Below are positions 9,341 through 18,524 of a stretch of 64,000 nucleotides of DNA, piece by piece. Under the pieces are notes generated by a model. The model was not told the DNA's origin. It made no database searches and saw nothing but the letters and a program-made list of their open reading frames with translations. The position numbers and the translations under genes are program-made. Where the stretch lies: the NCBI GenBank assembly GCA_900637275.1, contig LR134362.1, positions 124,001 to 188,000 of the forward strand. The letters are read 5' to 3'. How positions within the stretch are numbered: the stretch's first letter is position 1; the number at the start of each line of letters is the position of its first letter. The stretch is from [Pasteurella] aerogenes (GTDB taxonomy: Bacteria; Pseudomonadota; Gammaproteobacteria; Enterobacterales; Pasteurellaceae).

Positions 9341-9853
9341 TTATTTTGCCCATTGATAGAAGTCGTTGGCAAAATTTTTCAAAAATTCTGTCGTATGTGG
9401 ACTTAATTCAAGACTACCGTTACTGACGTACATTTCCCGTTTCATAATATCGGAACCTAAGAAAACGAAAATTTTGCGTAATTCCAAACCGACAACAATA
9501 CCGCCGTATGCACTTGGTGAGGAGCTGACAATTGCCACTTTTTTATTCGCCCAAATAGATTGACCGTATGGACGGGAGGCAATATCAATGATATTTTTGG
9601 TTGCCGCAGGAATGGTACGGTTGTGTTCCGGTGTAACAATTAATACTGCATCAGCTTGTTTAAGTTGAGCGCGTACGCGATCGTATGCTGGGACGTTAGT
9701 TTCATCGTAATCTTGAGTATAAATCGGCAAATCGTCAATTTTTACTTCTTCCACTTCAATATCTGCTGGCGCAAATTGCATGATTTGATTAGCAATGTGA
9801 CGATGAATGGATTTGCGGCTTAGACTGCCGATAATTACAGCAACTTTAGTCAT
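9341..9853 (-). CDS. NAD(P)H-dependent FMN reductase family protein
   Basis: 170 aa with a flavodoxin-like fold. The N-terminal phosphate-binding loop IIGSLSRKSIHRHIA and the central VTPEHNRTIPAATKNIIDIAS motif are typical of the NADPH-dependent FMN reductase family (ChrR/YieF relatives). These enzymes reduce quinones, azo compounds or chromate with NAD(P)H. The physiological substrate cannot be read from the sequence. It is a single gene with its own terminator, on the same strand as leuS. Confidence 0.85.
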   Translation of the reverse strand: MTKVAVIIGSLSRKSIHRHIANQIMQFAPADIEVEEVKIDDLPIYTQDYDETNVPAYDRVRAQLKQADAVLIVTPEHNRTIPAATKNIIDIASRPYGQSIWANKKVAIVSSSPSAYGGIVVGLELRKIFVFLGSDIMKREMYVSNGSLELSPHTTEFLKNFANDFYQWAK

Positions 9854-10101
9854 AATAAATTTCCCTATTTAACGTAGAGTATGTACTCTTTATGGTGAAT
9901 ATGAGGATCTTGAACGAGCTAATCTCATCCAAGAACACCGACTGGCTGCACGCGGGATTAACGGATTTCTGTCTTAGGTGCATTGCGCACCACCCGCTTT
10001 ATTGACCAGATATTTACTTAGACCAAGAAAATAAATAAAAATTCAATTTTTTATTGAATATTAAAATTTAACTTCTTGTTTTATCTCACATAATGCAACA
10101 T
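9854..10101. other. Intergenic region with possible gene remnant and small hairpin
   Basis: No intact gene is recognised. A short open stretch at 9873-9977 reads EYEDLERANLIQEHRLAARG and stops soon after; a second frame reads VLGALRTTRFIDQIFT. Both look protein-like, which suggests a decayed gene with a frameshift, but the stretch is too short to identify. It contains the hairpin GGTGC-ATTGC-GCACC near 9977-9991, of the kind common in intergenic repeats of this family. Confidence 0.25.
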
Positions 10102-10728
10102 TTAGCGATGACATCGCTCATACAGCGGTTGCAGCGATTGAATGGTTTTTGCGATAAATTCCACGAGATTATGTTCGGCGAGCGCCTGTTTTTCAAGATT
10201 TTTACCAATACAATAAAAATCTTGTTCAGCGTTAAACAGTTCACCTTGTTTCATCAACGACGCCACCGATGAATAATCTGCATATTCGCTTTCATCACCC
10301 CGCCAAAGATCAAAGTCGGCATAATGTGACATATCGCTATTTTCACGCCATTGATTATATTGTGCAAGCGTAATTTGTGAACGATCGGCACGGTAACAAT
10401 GCCAATCAAGACTCACGGAAAGGCGTCGGCGGTTGAGTAACACAGAAAAAATCGCCGCGGAATTGGAATATTGTTGGTATTTAAAATAAGCAAAAAAATG
10501 CGCCCGTACTTGCCACCCGTTACACCATTTTTCAATATGTGGCGGCGCAAAAGGAAAAGCAAGACGTTGGGAGACTTGCAAAATCGTTTCTTTCCAATGA
10601 TTCCATTCCCGTTTATAGTCAGCTTTGGTGGTAGGGATGGTTTCTGGACAGTATTTTTTCATCTGCGCAAATTGGAAAAAGGGAATATTAAAAAGCTCGC
10701 AAGTTTCTGCACTAATTTTATTTGGCAT
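10102..10728 (-). CDS. HI_0552 family protein of unknown function
   Basis: 208 aa. Its place directly after apaH, with its start overlapping the apaH end by 11 bases, matches H. influenzae, where apaH (HI_0551) neighbours HI_0552. The protein is soluble and aromatic-rich (WHCYRADRSQITLAQYNQW, HYADFDLWRGDESEY). I recognise no catalytic motif. Overlap with apaH implies co-transcription, but a link to dinucleotide polyphosphate metabolism is only suggested by position. Confidence 0.75.
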   Translation of the reverse strand: MPNKISAETCELFNIPFFQFAQMKKYCPETIPTTKADYKREWNHWKETILQVSQRLAFPFAPPHIEKWCNGWQVRAHFFAYFKYQQYSNSAAIFSVLLNRRRLSVSLDWHCYRADRSQITLAQYNQWRENSDMSHYADFDLWRGDESEYADYSSVASLMKQGELFNAEQDFYCIGKNLEKQALAEHNLVEFIAKTIQSLQPLYERCHR

Positions 10729-11542
10729 AATTTTTCACCGCACTTTGCGTAAAAAATTGTTGATCTTCCCAACGTAACATGGTCATCCGATTACCCCAAA
10801 CACAGCCTGTATCTAGCGCAAAAATATGATTTGGCGTTGGCGTATCCACTAAACTTGCCCAATGCCCGAAGACGATATTTTGTGTTTTAAATAGCGGATT
10901 ATTTAGGTTGAACCAAGGCGTGAGTTCAGCCGGCGCTTGCTGGATAGTTTCTTTGCAAACAAAATCCAAGCGATGATCAAAATAACAAAAACGCATACGG
11001 GTCAGCACATTGATGCTATAACGCAAACGCTCCAAACCTTGCAGCGCTGGTGACCAACGATCGGGTGTATCGGCATACATATTTTCAATTAACCAATGAA
11101 AATCTCCATGTTGCAAAACGTCTTCGACCGCTTTGGCGCAAGATTTTGCGGTTGGCAAATCCCAATCAGGTGAAATACCCGCGTGCGTCATCACAAAATC
11201 AAGTTTTTCATGATGAATTAACAAAGGTTGATGACGCAACCAATCAATTAATTCCTCAAAATCAGGTGCGGAAAAAATACTATCCACCCGATCGCGCGGC
11301 TTGATCTTTTTGATACCAAGTGCGGTGGAAATTAAGTGCAAATCATGATTTCCCAACACGGTCTTTCCCGACTCTCCTAGCGATTTGACAAAACGCAAAC
11401 ACTCCAGCGATTTATCCCCACGCGCGACGAGATCTCCAGTTAAATAAAGTTGATCTTCGCGCGGATCAAACTGCGTACGTTCCAATAAAAGCTGTAATTC
11501 ATCATAACAGCCTTGCAAATCACCGACGAGATAAGTTGCCAT
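10718..11542 (-). CDS. apaH: ApaH, symmetrical diadenosine tetraphosphatase
   Basis: 274 aa, the usual length. It splits Ap4A into two ADP and in E. coli also decaps Np4-RNA. Metallophosphatase motifs are clear: GDLQGCYDEL at the N-terminus, then LTGDLVARGDKSLE, VLGNHDLHL and MTHAGISPDW. The gene is the first of a two-gene unit with the HI_0552-type gene. Confidence 0.97.
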   Translation of the reverse strand: MATYLVGDLQGCYDELQLLLERTQFDPREDQLYLTGDLVARGDKSLECLRFVKSLGESGKTVLGNHDLHLISTALGIKKIKPRDRVDSIFSAPDFEELIDWLRHQPLLIHHEKLDFVMTHAGISPDWDLPTAKSCAKAVEDVLQHGDFHWLIENMYADTPDRWSPALQGLERLRYSINVLTRMRFCYFDHRLDFVCKETIQQAPAELTPWFNLNNPLFKTQNIVFGHWASLVDTPTPNHIFALDTGCVWGNRMTMLRWEDQQFFTQSAVKNYAK

Positions 11543-11631
11543 AGATTGTTTTGCACCTTAGGAGGGTTATCTCCACTAATAATACATTGTGGTTTATTGT
11601 AACCAATATTATTGGGCTGTCAAAAAGACGA

Positions 11632-11860
11632 TCAGTGAAAATCCTTTATTCGTTGATATAACGTCGAAAATTTCTCGCGTTTTTGTTGATAATATTCATG
11701 CCGCTGCCAATTGGGTTGATAAATGGCTTCTAGGGTTAACTGCTGACAAAATTGCGCAATATCTTGTTGCGGATTGAGCGCGATTTGTGCCAGTTTTGCC
11801 GCAACCAATGCCGGACCAACATCACCACCGGTACGGTATTCTAAAGTTCTGCCATGCGAT
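11632..11860 (-). pseudogene. xylB: 3' remnant of xylB (xylulokinase)
   Basis: On the minus strand, ending with TGA at 11632-11634, the sequence encodes GRTLEYRTGGDVGPALVAAK, then LAQIALNPQQDIAQFCQQL, and ends in YQQKREKFSTLYQRIKDFH. This matches the C-terminal 70 or so residues of xylulokinase, including the conserved RTGGDVGPxLxAA segment. There is no start: the frame is closed by a stop just upstream, and the DNA merges into a truncated sugar ABC ATPase gene. It is therefore the tail of xylB left by a deletion. Confidence 0.85.
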
Positions 11861-12476
11861 GGCTAATGTAGATAATTGCCAGCCCTTCGTCGCGTAATCG
11901 TTTAATTAATGCAAATAACTTCTCTGTTTCTCGTGCTGACAGGGCGGCAGTCGGTTCATCCATCACCAAAATACGGCTATTACGGTGTAACGCGCGCGCG
12001 ATTTCTACTTGTTGCTGTTCGGCGATCGTTAATGAGGATACTTTTTGTGCGGCAGTAAATTGCGCCCCTAAACGATTAAGCACTTCTTGCGCTTCTTGTT
12101 CCATTTTTTTACGGTTTAAGCCCAAAAGCGTTTTGATCTCGCGTCCTAAAAAAATATTCTCGGCAACAGTCAGGTTAGGGGAAAGGTGAATTTCTTGATA
12201 AATCAAGGTAATCCCGGCACGGATCGCATCTTTCGGAGAGGAAATCGGAAATGGTAATCCATCAATGTTAATTTCTCCGGCACTGGCAATATAAGCACCG
12301 GCTAATATTTTCATTAACGTACTTTTTCCGGCACCATTTTCTCCCATTAGAGCATGAATTTCGCCACGATAAATATCAAGATTGACATCCTGTAATGCAT
12401 AAAAATTACCAAAACGTTTAGCGATACCACGCATTTTCAAAAGTAATTCAGGCGCTTTTTGCTTTACCATGTCCAT
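11841..12476 (-). pseudogene. Truncated sugar ABC transporter ATP-binding protein
   Basis: 211 aa from ATG at 12476, which has a GAGG ribosome site; upstream in-frame codons are ignored. It is the first ABC domain of an RbsA/XylG-type sugar importer: Walker A GENGAGKST, then TLIYQEIHLSPNLTVAENIF, signature region SSLTIAEQQQVEIARAL, Walker B ILVMDEPTAA and IIYISHRMAEL. It stops right there, where full-length relatives go on for another 280 residues. The following bases are the xylB tail. The remaining half-protein is unlikely to make a working importer, although the domain itself is intact. Confidence 0.85.
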
Positions 12477-12635
12477 CTTGATGACCTCATAAAATGAATT
12501 TACTGAAATTAGAGCATAGTTATATGAATGGAAAATGTTGAATCTCATTCATAATTGTCATAATTTAAGCGTTACTTGCCCTTAATATATCCATATCTCT
12601 TTTTAAGATAATCAGTAAAAAGTGCGGTCGAAAAT

Positions 12636-15212
12636 ATGAAAGTTTTTAAAATTCCTTTATTAACAAAGCCTTATAGTGTGAGATGGCGTTTGATTATTTT
12701 TGTGATTATGGCGGTATTGTTGGTGATTTCGATTAGTTTTACCGCAGTGATTGGGTTAAATAATACCTATAACTCGTTGTCAAATTTGAGAGATAGATCA
12801 CTAAATCAAATGTTTTTTTCCATGACATTGGGGGTAAAAACGACGCAAATTTCTACCTATGCCACCCGACTAAGTCAAACAATACGCGCACTGGAATATA
12901 AAGAGGCAGCCGAACAATTAAGTAAGCATATTCTCCAAGTGCATATTCTATTAGATGAGATAAAAAAGCATACTAACGAAGAAGAAAGCGCTCGATTTTT
13001 TCATATTATCCAACCTATTGAATTGTTGGAAAAAAGTGTGAAAGAATTGCTACAACAATCTCATCAGCGTCATGTCAACAATACCATTATTTTAAGTAAG
13101 TTAAATCAAGGGTTGTTATATATAAGACATATTAAGCGCTTAGAAAGCAGTACGACATCAAATGGTTTATCTCAATTACTGAAAATTGAAAGTCTTATTG
13201 AAGATGCTACACACAGTTCTTTTCCTCCTAGCTCATTTTTAAGTATTCAATCGGCGTTTTCTTTTTTACCGGCATTTCAACATCCACTTGCTTCTCAAGA
13301 ATGGCAAAATGTGGAGAGAGAATTTAAGCAAATTATTCAGCAAGCAAAAACGTTGGCGGACGTTAATTTGCGTATTCAATTTTTAACTTATCAAATAGAT
13401 TCCTTAGTAAAACAAATTGATCAGGGCTATACCCGTTTAGCCAAAGAAAAAGTGGAATTAGTTAATAATGAATCGGAACAAATACAAACCAATTTGTATA
13501 AAAATATTGTATCTATTTTAATTTTTGCTTTGTTTACCATTATATTAATTGTGGTTTTAGGGTTATATATTTACCGTTTATTTGGCGAACGCTTATATTC
13601 GATTACTCAAGCCTTAACGCGTTTATCGCAAGGGGATAAAACCATTAAAGTGCCTCAACAGCAAAAACGAGATGAAATCGGTGATTTAGCGCGTGCCTTT
13701 GATATTTTTCAACAAAATGTACTGAAATTAGACCAAACGGACGCATTGTTGAAGGAAAAAAGCGAATTATTGCAACAAACTTTTTGGGCGATGCGTGATG
13801 GATTTGCGATTTTCGATCAAAAAGGCATTTTAGTCTCCTGTAATAAAGAATTTGTGCAAATCGTCGAACAGGGGCATCCTTTTGCCTCTTTTCAAGATAT
13901 TCAACAGCTGGTGGATTTACTGGTTACTGGGGGCGCGAAAGTATATGGCGCCGATCAAGCGTTGACAGAAGCGGTTTTGACTGAAATACGCACCAAAGAA
14001 GAACCCTTGGAGATTTTATATAATAATTTTATTTTTGAATGGCGGATAAGCCCATTACAAGACGGTGGGTTAGTGGCATTCTTAATTGATCGTACCCAAC
14101 GTAAAAAGTTAGAGAATGATTTAGCGCATAGTCAAAAAATGCGTACTATTGGACATCTCACTGGCGGAATTGCCCATGATTTCAATAACTTCCTTGCAGT
14201 GATTATCGGTAATTTAGATCTTATCGATCTGACAGTCTTACCTGAAAAACAAGCGAAAAGAATACAACGAGCCTTAAAAGCGGCGGAAAACAGCGCAACG
14301 TTAACGCAGCGTTTATTGGCGTATGCTCGTAAGCAGCCATTGCATCCGACGTCACTAGATATTAATCAGCTATTGCTTGATTTTAGTGATTTTATGAAAC
14401 ACAGCTTACCACCGGCGATTAAAGTGCGGTTAGATTTAACCGAGAATTTACCGTTTGCATATATTGATAAAAATCAGCTTGAAACCGCGTTGGTTAATTT
14501 ATTGGTGAATGCTAAGGATGCGTTAAATGGGGAAGGGAATATTGTCATCCGTACGTGTCAAAAATTAGTTCAACGGACTTATTGGCAAGAGCAAATGTTG
14601 CAGCTTTCCGTAATTGACGAAGGTTGTGGGATGGATGAAACCACCAAGAAACAAATATTCGAACCTTTTTTTACTACCAAGCAAAATGGCAAAGGAAGTG
14701 GTTTAGGGCTTTCAATGGTTTATGGTTTTATTCGCCAATCAAAAGGGCGGGTTATTGTTGAGTCTTCGCCGGGAGAAGGGACGACAATTCATTTACAACT
14801 GCCAATAGCACAAGAAAATTCCCAAAAAATCACCGCACTTTTGGCACCACAAGAGAAAAAAATGAATTTTGCTAACCTGTTATTGGTAGAAGATCAACAG
14901 GCTTTACGCGAGACATTGACAGAGCAATTGAGTGAAATGGGGTATCGTACCGTAGCGGTTGCCTCAGCGGAAGCGGCGATGGATTATCTTAATCAGAAAC
15001 AGCCGATAGATTATTTATTATCTGATGTGGTATTAAGCGGACAATTAACGGGGGTTGATTTAGCTAATTATGTCAAACAATCTTATCCACAAACAAAAAT
15101 TTTATTGATGACGGCAAACTTTGCCGAAGATATTGAAAAATCAACGGAATTCAGTGTGTTAAGTAAACCGTTTCATGTGGATAAACTGGCGCTTTTATTG
15201 TCAAAATTATAA
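12636..15212 (+). CDS. Orphan hybrid sensor histidine kinase
   Basis: 858 aa inner-membrane kinase. Order of parts: TM1 about 19-42; a long helical periplasmic sensor region about 43-288; TM2 about 290-312; HAMP about 313-365; a PAS-like domain about 385-480 (WAMRDGFAIFDQKG); a HisKA domain with phospho-acceptor His514 in GGIAHDFNN; a HATPase with LVNLLVNAKDAL and GKGSGLGLSMVYGF; and a C-terminal receiver with Asp797. The GGIAHDFNN type is common in kinases with an attached receiver. No separate response regulator or phosphotransfer gene lies beside it, so its output partner is unknown. An uptake signal sits just before the start. Confidence 0.85.
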   Translation: MKVFKIPLLTKPYSVRWRLIIFVIMAVLLVISISFTAVIGLNNTYNSLSNLRDRSLNQMFFSMTLGVKTTQISTYATRLSQTIRALEYKEAAEQLSKHILQVHILLDEIKKHTNEEESARFFHIIQPIELLEKSVKELLQQSHQRHVNNTIILSKLNQGLLYIRHIKRLESSTTSNGLSQLLKIESLIEDATHSSFPPSSFLSIQSAFSFLPAFQHPLASQEWQNVEREFKQIIQQAKTLADVNLRIQFLTYQIDSLVKQIDQGYTRLAKEKVELVNNESEQIQTNLYKNIVSILIFALFTIILIVVLGLYIYRLFGERLYSITQALTRLSQGDKTIKVPQQQKRDEIGDLARAFDIFQQNVLKLDQTDALLKEKSELLQQTFWAMRDGFAIFDQKGILVSCNKEFVQIVEQGHPFASFQDIQQLVDLLVTGGAKVYGADQALTEAVLTEIRTKEEPLEILYNNFIFEWRISPLQDGGLVAFLIDRTQRKKLENDLAHSQKMRTIGHLTGGIAHDFNNFLAVIIGNLDLIDLTVLPEKQAKRIQRALKAAENSATLTQRLLAYARKQPLHPTSLDINQLLLDFSDFMKHSLPPAIKVRLDLTENLPFAYIDKNQLETALVNLLVNAKDALNGEGNIVIRTCQKLVQRTYWQEQMLQLSVIDEGCGMDETTKKQIFEPFFTTKQNGKGSGLGLSMVYGFIRQSKGRVIVESSPGEGTTIHLQLPIAQENSQKITALLAPQEKKMNFANLLLVEDQQALRETLTEQLSEMGYRTVAVASAEAAMDYLNQKQPIDYLLSDVVLSGQLTGVDLANYVKQSYPQTKILLMTANFAEDIEKSTEFSVLSKPFHVDKLALLLSKL

Positions 15213-15226
15213 TGAGGAATAAGAAA

Positions 15227-15256
15227 CAAGAAATCTGCCTTAAGACAGATTTCTTG
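15227..15256. terminator. Bidirectional terminator
   Basis: CAAGAAATCTG (15227-15237) and CAGATTTCTTG (15246-15256) form an 11-bp stem between two convergent genes, the hybrid kinase and rsmA. Confidence 0.75.
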
Positions 15257-15267
15257 ATTAAAGTGAT

Positions 15268-16134
15268 TTATGCCTCCACATCCTCAAGTGTTTCATTGCG
15301 ATTGAACTCTGCCGGCGGGTTGTCAGCGAGCCAGTTGGCGAGGCGGGCGTAGTCAGCAATGGAGAGATTTTCTGCCCGAGCGTTTAAATCAATAGAAAGT
15401 GCGGTCAATTGTTCGGCAGAAAATAGCGTAGAAAGTGCATTGCGCAAGGTTTTTCTGCGCTGGTTAAAGGCTTGAGTACAAACCCGATTGAGCCAATAGA
15501 GATCTTTAACCGGATGTGGTAATGCTTGATGGGGAATTAAGCGCACAACAGCGGAATCGACTTTGGGGGCCGGTTTGAATGCGCTTGGCGGAACTTCTAG
15601 TACGGGCATGACTTGGCAAAAATATTGCGCCATGATAGTTAAACGTCCGTAGGCTTTGCTGTTTGGTGCTGCACACAAGCGTTTTACCACTTCTTTTTGC
15701 AACATAAAGTGCATATCTTGGATAATGTGATGAAACTTGAACAAATGAAACATCAACGGGGTGGAAATATTATAAGGCAAGTTGCCGAATACCCGTAATT
15801 TTTGATTTTTTCCTGCCAGTTTTTCATCAATATACAATTGCTCAAAATTAAATTGCATGGCATCGGTTTCGATCACATTGAGTTTTTGATGTAAAAAAGG
15901 GTGATGACGCAGACGTTCTGCAAGATCGCGGTCTAATTCGATGACGGTGAGCCGGTCAAGACGATCAGCAACAGGTTCGGTAAGGGCGCCTAAACCCGGT
16001 CCGATTTCAACTAAGAATTGATCTTTCTGCGGATAGATTGCCGCGACGATATTGTGAATAACATTATCGTCGGATAAAAAGTTTTGCCCAAAGCGTTTAC
16101 GTGCGGTATGTCCTAAGTGTTTTTTTGAGTTCAT
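15268..16134 (-). CDS. rsmA: RsmA (KsgA), 16S rRNA dimethyladenosine transferase
   Basis: 288 aa. It dimethylates A1518 and A1519 of 16S rRNA late in small-subunit assembly, using S-adenosylmethionine. SAM motif I is FLVEIGPGLGALTEP, the acidic residue of motif II is in VIELDRDLAERL, and the NLPY catalytic motif is in VFGNLPYNISTPLMFH. surA lies upstream on the same strand, as in the E. coli surA-pdxA-rsmA-apaG-apaH order, although here pdxA and apaG are absent from the stretch. Confidence 0.97.
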   Translation of the reverse strand: MNSKKHLGHTARKRFGQNFLSDDNVIHNIVAAIYPQKDQFLVEIGPGLGALTEPVADRLDRLTVIELDRDLAERLRHHPFLHQKLNVIETDAMQFNFEQLYIDEKLAGKNQKLRVFGNLPYNISTPLMFHLFKFHHIIQDMHFMLQKEVVKRLCAAPNSKAYGRLTIMAQYFCQVMPVLEVPPSAFKPAPKVDSAVVRLIPHQALPHPVKDLYWLNRVCTQAFNQRRKTLRNALSTLFSAEQLTALSIDLNARAENLSIADYARLANWLADNPPAEFNRNETLEDVEA

Positions 16135-16177
16135 TTGATTGTCTTTAACCAGAAAAATTGAAATGTATTATAAAGCA

Positions 16178-16202
16178 AAATCCCAGCGTTGGGCTGGGAT
16201 TT
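16178..16202 (-). terminator. Terminator after surA
   Basis: AAATCCCAGC (16178-16187) and GCTGGGATTT (16193-16202) form a 10-bp stem just past the surA stop on the minus strand. Confidence 0.7.
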
Positions 16203-16215
16203 ATCAGATTATTTA

Positions 16216-17160
16216 TTATTTTAAATATTTAATATCGGCGCGTTTACGCAATGCTTTTACCCAGTCTTTTGAGGCTTCTTGTAATTGTTGATTAACAAGT
16301 TGCTCGTAGGCTTTTTGCATATAGGCTTCTTGCGTTCTGTCGCCTTGACGGGTATCCGTCACTTCTAGAATATGCCAACCGAAATCGCTCTTAAATGGCG
16401 TAGAAATTGTACCTTTTTTGGTATTTTTGATGGTTTTAGCAAAGGATTCTACATAGGTTTCTGGAAAAGCAAAACCGAGGTTTCCACCATTAGCGCCGGA
16501 TAAATAATCTTTGGAGTATTTTAACGCCGCATCCGCAAAGGAAATTTTACCGGAGGTAATATCTGTGCGAATTTGGTTTAATTCAGCTTTTGCCTGAGCA
16601 TCATTTAACATTGGATTGAGTTTCAACAAAATATGACGAACTTGATATTCCGTACCGGTAACTTTTTTCTCGGTTCCTTTTTCTTGCGCCTGTTTCAGCA
16701 TTTTTTGACCGAGCGCTTGGACTTCTTCACGTGTAATATCAACGCTTTTGCCAATTGCTTGATTACGCACTTCGCTCATGAGTAATTGATTGGCGATTTG
16801 GCGACGATAGGTTTCAAAGGCAATGCCTTGATAATCTAACGCGTCCAATAATTGACCGTAGGTTAGCCCGTTTTGTGCAGCAATATTTTCAATAATTTGA
16901 TCCACTTGTGCATAGTTAACTTTAACGCCAGATTCTTTGATCGCTTGTTGCACCAAAATATCGTCAATAATGGAATCCACAGCCGCTTGGCGATTGGTTT
17001 CGGTATTGGCTTTTTTGCCTAATGCTCGTTTTACTTGGCTTTCCAAAATTGGCGCACCGTTAATGGTCGCTACCACGCGTTCTACCGCTTGCACACCGTT
17101 CGAAAAGGCAAAAAAACTGACGATAGTAAATAAAAAAGTTTTAAAATTAAAGGCTTTCAT
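16216..17160 (-). CDS. surA: SurA, periplasmic chaperone/prolyl isomerase
   Basis: 314 aa from ATG at 17160; a start 12 codons upstream would put polar residues before the signal peptide (KAFNFKTFLFTIVSFFAFSN, cut near VQA). SurA guides outer-membrane proteins through the periplasm. The N-terminal chaperone domain is followed by one parvulin domain (VRHILLKLNP to FGWHILEVTDTR). E. coli SurA has two parvulin domains in about 428 aa. The short one-parvulin form is, to my knowledge, the usual Haemophilus type, so this is not a truncation. Confidence 0.93.
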   Translation of the reverse strand: MKAFNFKTFLFTIVSFFAFSNGVQAVERVVATINGAPILESQVKRALGKKANTETNRQAAVDSIIDDILVQQAIKESGVKVNYAQVDQIIENIAAQNGLTYGQLLDALDYQGIAFETYRRQIANQLLMSEVRNQAIGKSVDITREEVQALGQKMLKQAQEKGTEKKVTGTEYQVRHILLKLNPMLNDAQAKAELNQIRTDITSGKISFADAALKYSKDYLSGANGGNLGFAFPETYVESFAKTIKNTKKGTISTPFKSDFGWHILEVTDTRQGDRTQEAYMQKAYEQLVNQQLQEASKDWVKALRKRADIKYLK

Positions 17161-17229
17161 TTTTATCCCAAGGTTAAGTTTAAAAAAACTATTCATTAGA
17201 GTAACAATTTTGCAAAAGGTTCACAAACA

Positions 17230-17769
17230 TTAATTGGAAACCAATGCGACTTCATAACAATGATCAAATTTCATGGTGCGCACTTGGACTTTTTCGCTGC
17301 GACTGGTTGGAATATTTTTTCCTACATAATCGGCACGAATAGGCAATTCACGATGGCCGCGATCCACAAAAATCACCAACTCAATTTTGGCAGCACGCCC
17401 AAAATCAATGAGCGCATCTAAAGCCGCACGAATAGTACGCCCAGTAAATAACACGTCATCAACTAAAATGACAGTTTTATTTTGGATGCTCAAATAATTT
17501 GATGCGCCGCTATACGTCGGCGATTGACTTTGCGGTTCGGCATACTCCAAATCGTCGCGATAAAATGTAATATCTAAATCCATTGCCGGTAGTTCAACAT
17601 TGGTTAAATCGGCAATTTTACGTTTAATTAATTCGGCTATTTCCGCGCCACGACGTTTGATACCCACGATAATGATATCATCAAGGGATTGATGTTTTTC
17701 GATAATTTCGTGCGAAATACGAGAAATGGTACGGATAAATTGGTTTTCATCAATAATGATTTTTTCCAT
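17230..17769 (-). CDS. pyrR: PyrR-type regulator/uracil phosphoribosyltransferase
   Basis: 179 aa. The phosphoribosyl-binding motif VILVDDVLFTGRTIRAALD and the opening IIVGIKRRGAEIA mark the PyrR family. In Gram-positives PyrR binds pyr mRNA attenuators; in Pasteurellaceae the protein is present and can act as a uracil phosphoribosyltransferase. There is no pyrimidine gene next to it and I see no PyrR-binding loop here, so an RNA-binding role is open. Confidence 0.93.
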   Translation of the reverse strand: MEKIIIDENQFIRTISRISHEIIEKHQSLDDIIIVGIKRRGAEIAELIKRKIADLTNVELPAMDLDITFYRDDLEYAEPQSQSPTYSGASNYLSIQNKTVILVDDVLFTGRTIRAALDALIDFGRAAKIELVIFVDRGHRELPIRADYVGKNIPTSRSEKVQVRTMKFDHCYEVALVSN

Positions 17770-17851
17770 TGGTACTGGTCCTAATCCGGTGGAAAATATA
17801 AGTTGTGCTACTATATCAAAAATTATAACAAAAATGACCGCACTTTTAGAA

Positions 17852-17877
17852 AAAATCCTGACGTAAGTCAGGATTTT
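17852..17877 (-). terminator. Terminator after purN
   Basis: AAAATCCTGAC (17852-17862) and GTCAGGATTTT (17867-17877) form an 11-bp stem with a four-base loop directly after the purN stop on the minus strand. It separates the purMN unit from pyrR. Confidence 0.8.
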
Positions 17878-17885
17878 GCGTGATT

Positions 17886-18524
17886 TCAGTCGGCAGCATA
17901 GCCTTGTGCCGGTAATGGTTGCTCATCCAGATAGGCGAGACCTTTAATTAGTTTCAAGCGATCTTCCACAAACCATTTTATGACCAACGGATAAATTTGC
18001 TGCTCTTGTACTTTAACCCGCTGTTCAATATCTGCAATGTTATCATCAGCGAAAATCGGCACTTTTGCTTGTAAAATAATGGCGCCACCATCTACTTCTT
18101 CATTGACAAAATGTACTGTTGTACCGTGTTCGCTATCGCCTGCGACAAGAGCTTGTTGATAGGTATTCAGTCCTGGATATTTCGGCAATAAAGAGGGGTG
18201 AATATTGAGAATTTTGCCAGCAAAACGTTGAGTAAATTCAGCGCTAAGAATTTTCATATAACCGGCAAGCACGATTAAATCTGCACCGAGATGTTCAATA
18301 TAATCGCCAATAGCATGATCCATGGCTTGGTTATCTGCATAATTTTTACGCAAAAAACATTGTGTCGGAATATGCGCTTCGGCGGCGCGTTGTAAGCCGA
18401 AAGCCTCTGCTTTATTGCTGATTACCGCGCAAATCTCGGCAGCAAAAAACTTCTCCTTACAGGCATCAATAATCGCCTGTAAGGTAGCGCCTTGACCGGA
18501 AATTAAAACAACGATTTTTTTCAT
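17886..18524 (-). CDS. purN: PurN, phosphoribosylglycinamide formyltransferase
   Basis: 212 aa. It transfers a formyl group from 10-formyl-THF to GAR in purine synthesis. Conserved parts are VVLISGQGATLQAIIDA (substrate loop), VLAGYMKILSAEFT, and NIHPSLLPKYPGLNTYQQAL with the catalytic His. The start overlaps the purM stop by one base (TAATG), so the two are coupled. Confidence 0.96.
   Translation of the reverse strand: MKKIVVLISGQGATLQAIIDACKEKFFAAEICAVISNKAEAFGLQRAAEAHIPTQCFLRKNYADNQAMDHAIGDYIEHLGADLIVLAGYMKILSAEFTQRFAGKILNIHPSLLPKYPGLNTYQQALVAGDSEHGTTVHFVNEEVDGGAIILQAKVPIFADDNIADIEQRVKVQEQQIYPLVIKWFVEDRLKLIKGLAYLDEQPLPAQGYAAD

Noticed and set aside
11589..11777. 62-codon plus-strand frame near the pentose scar
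   Set aside because: The minus strand of this stretch encodes the xylB tail; the plus frame has no ribosome site or recognisable sequence.
16216..17160. SurA truncation because only one parvulin domain is present
   Set aside because: The protein begins and ends normally, and the short form is usual in this family.
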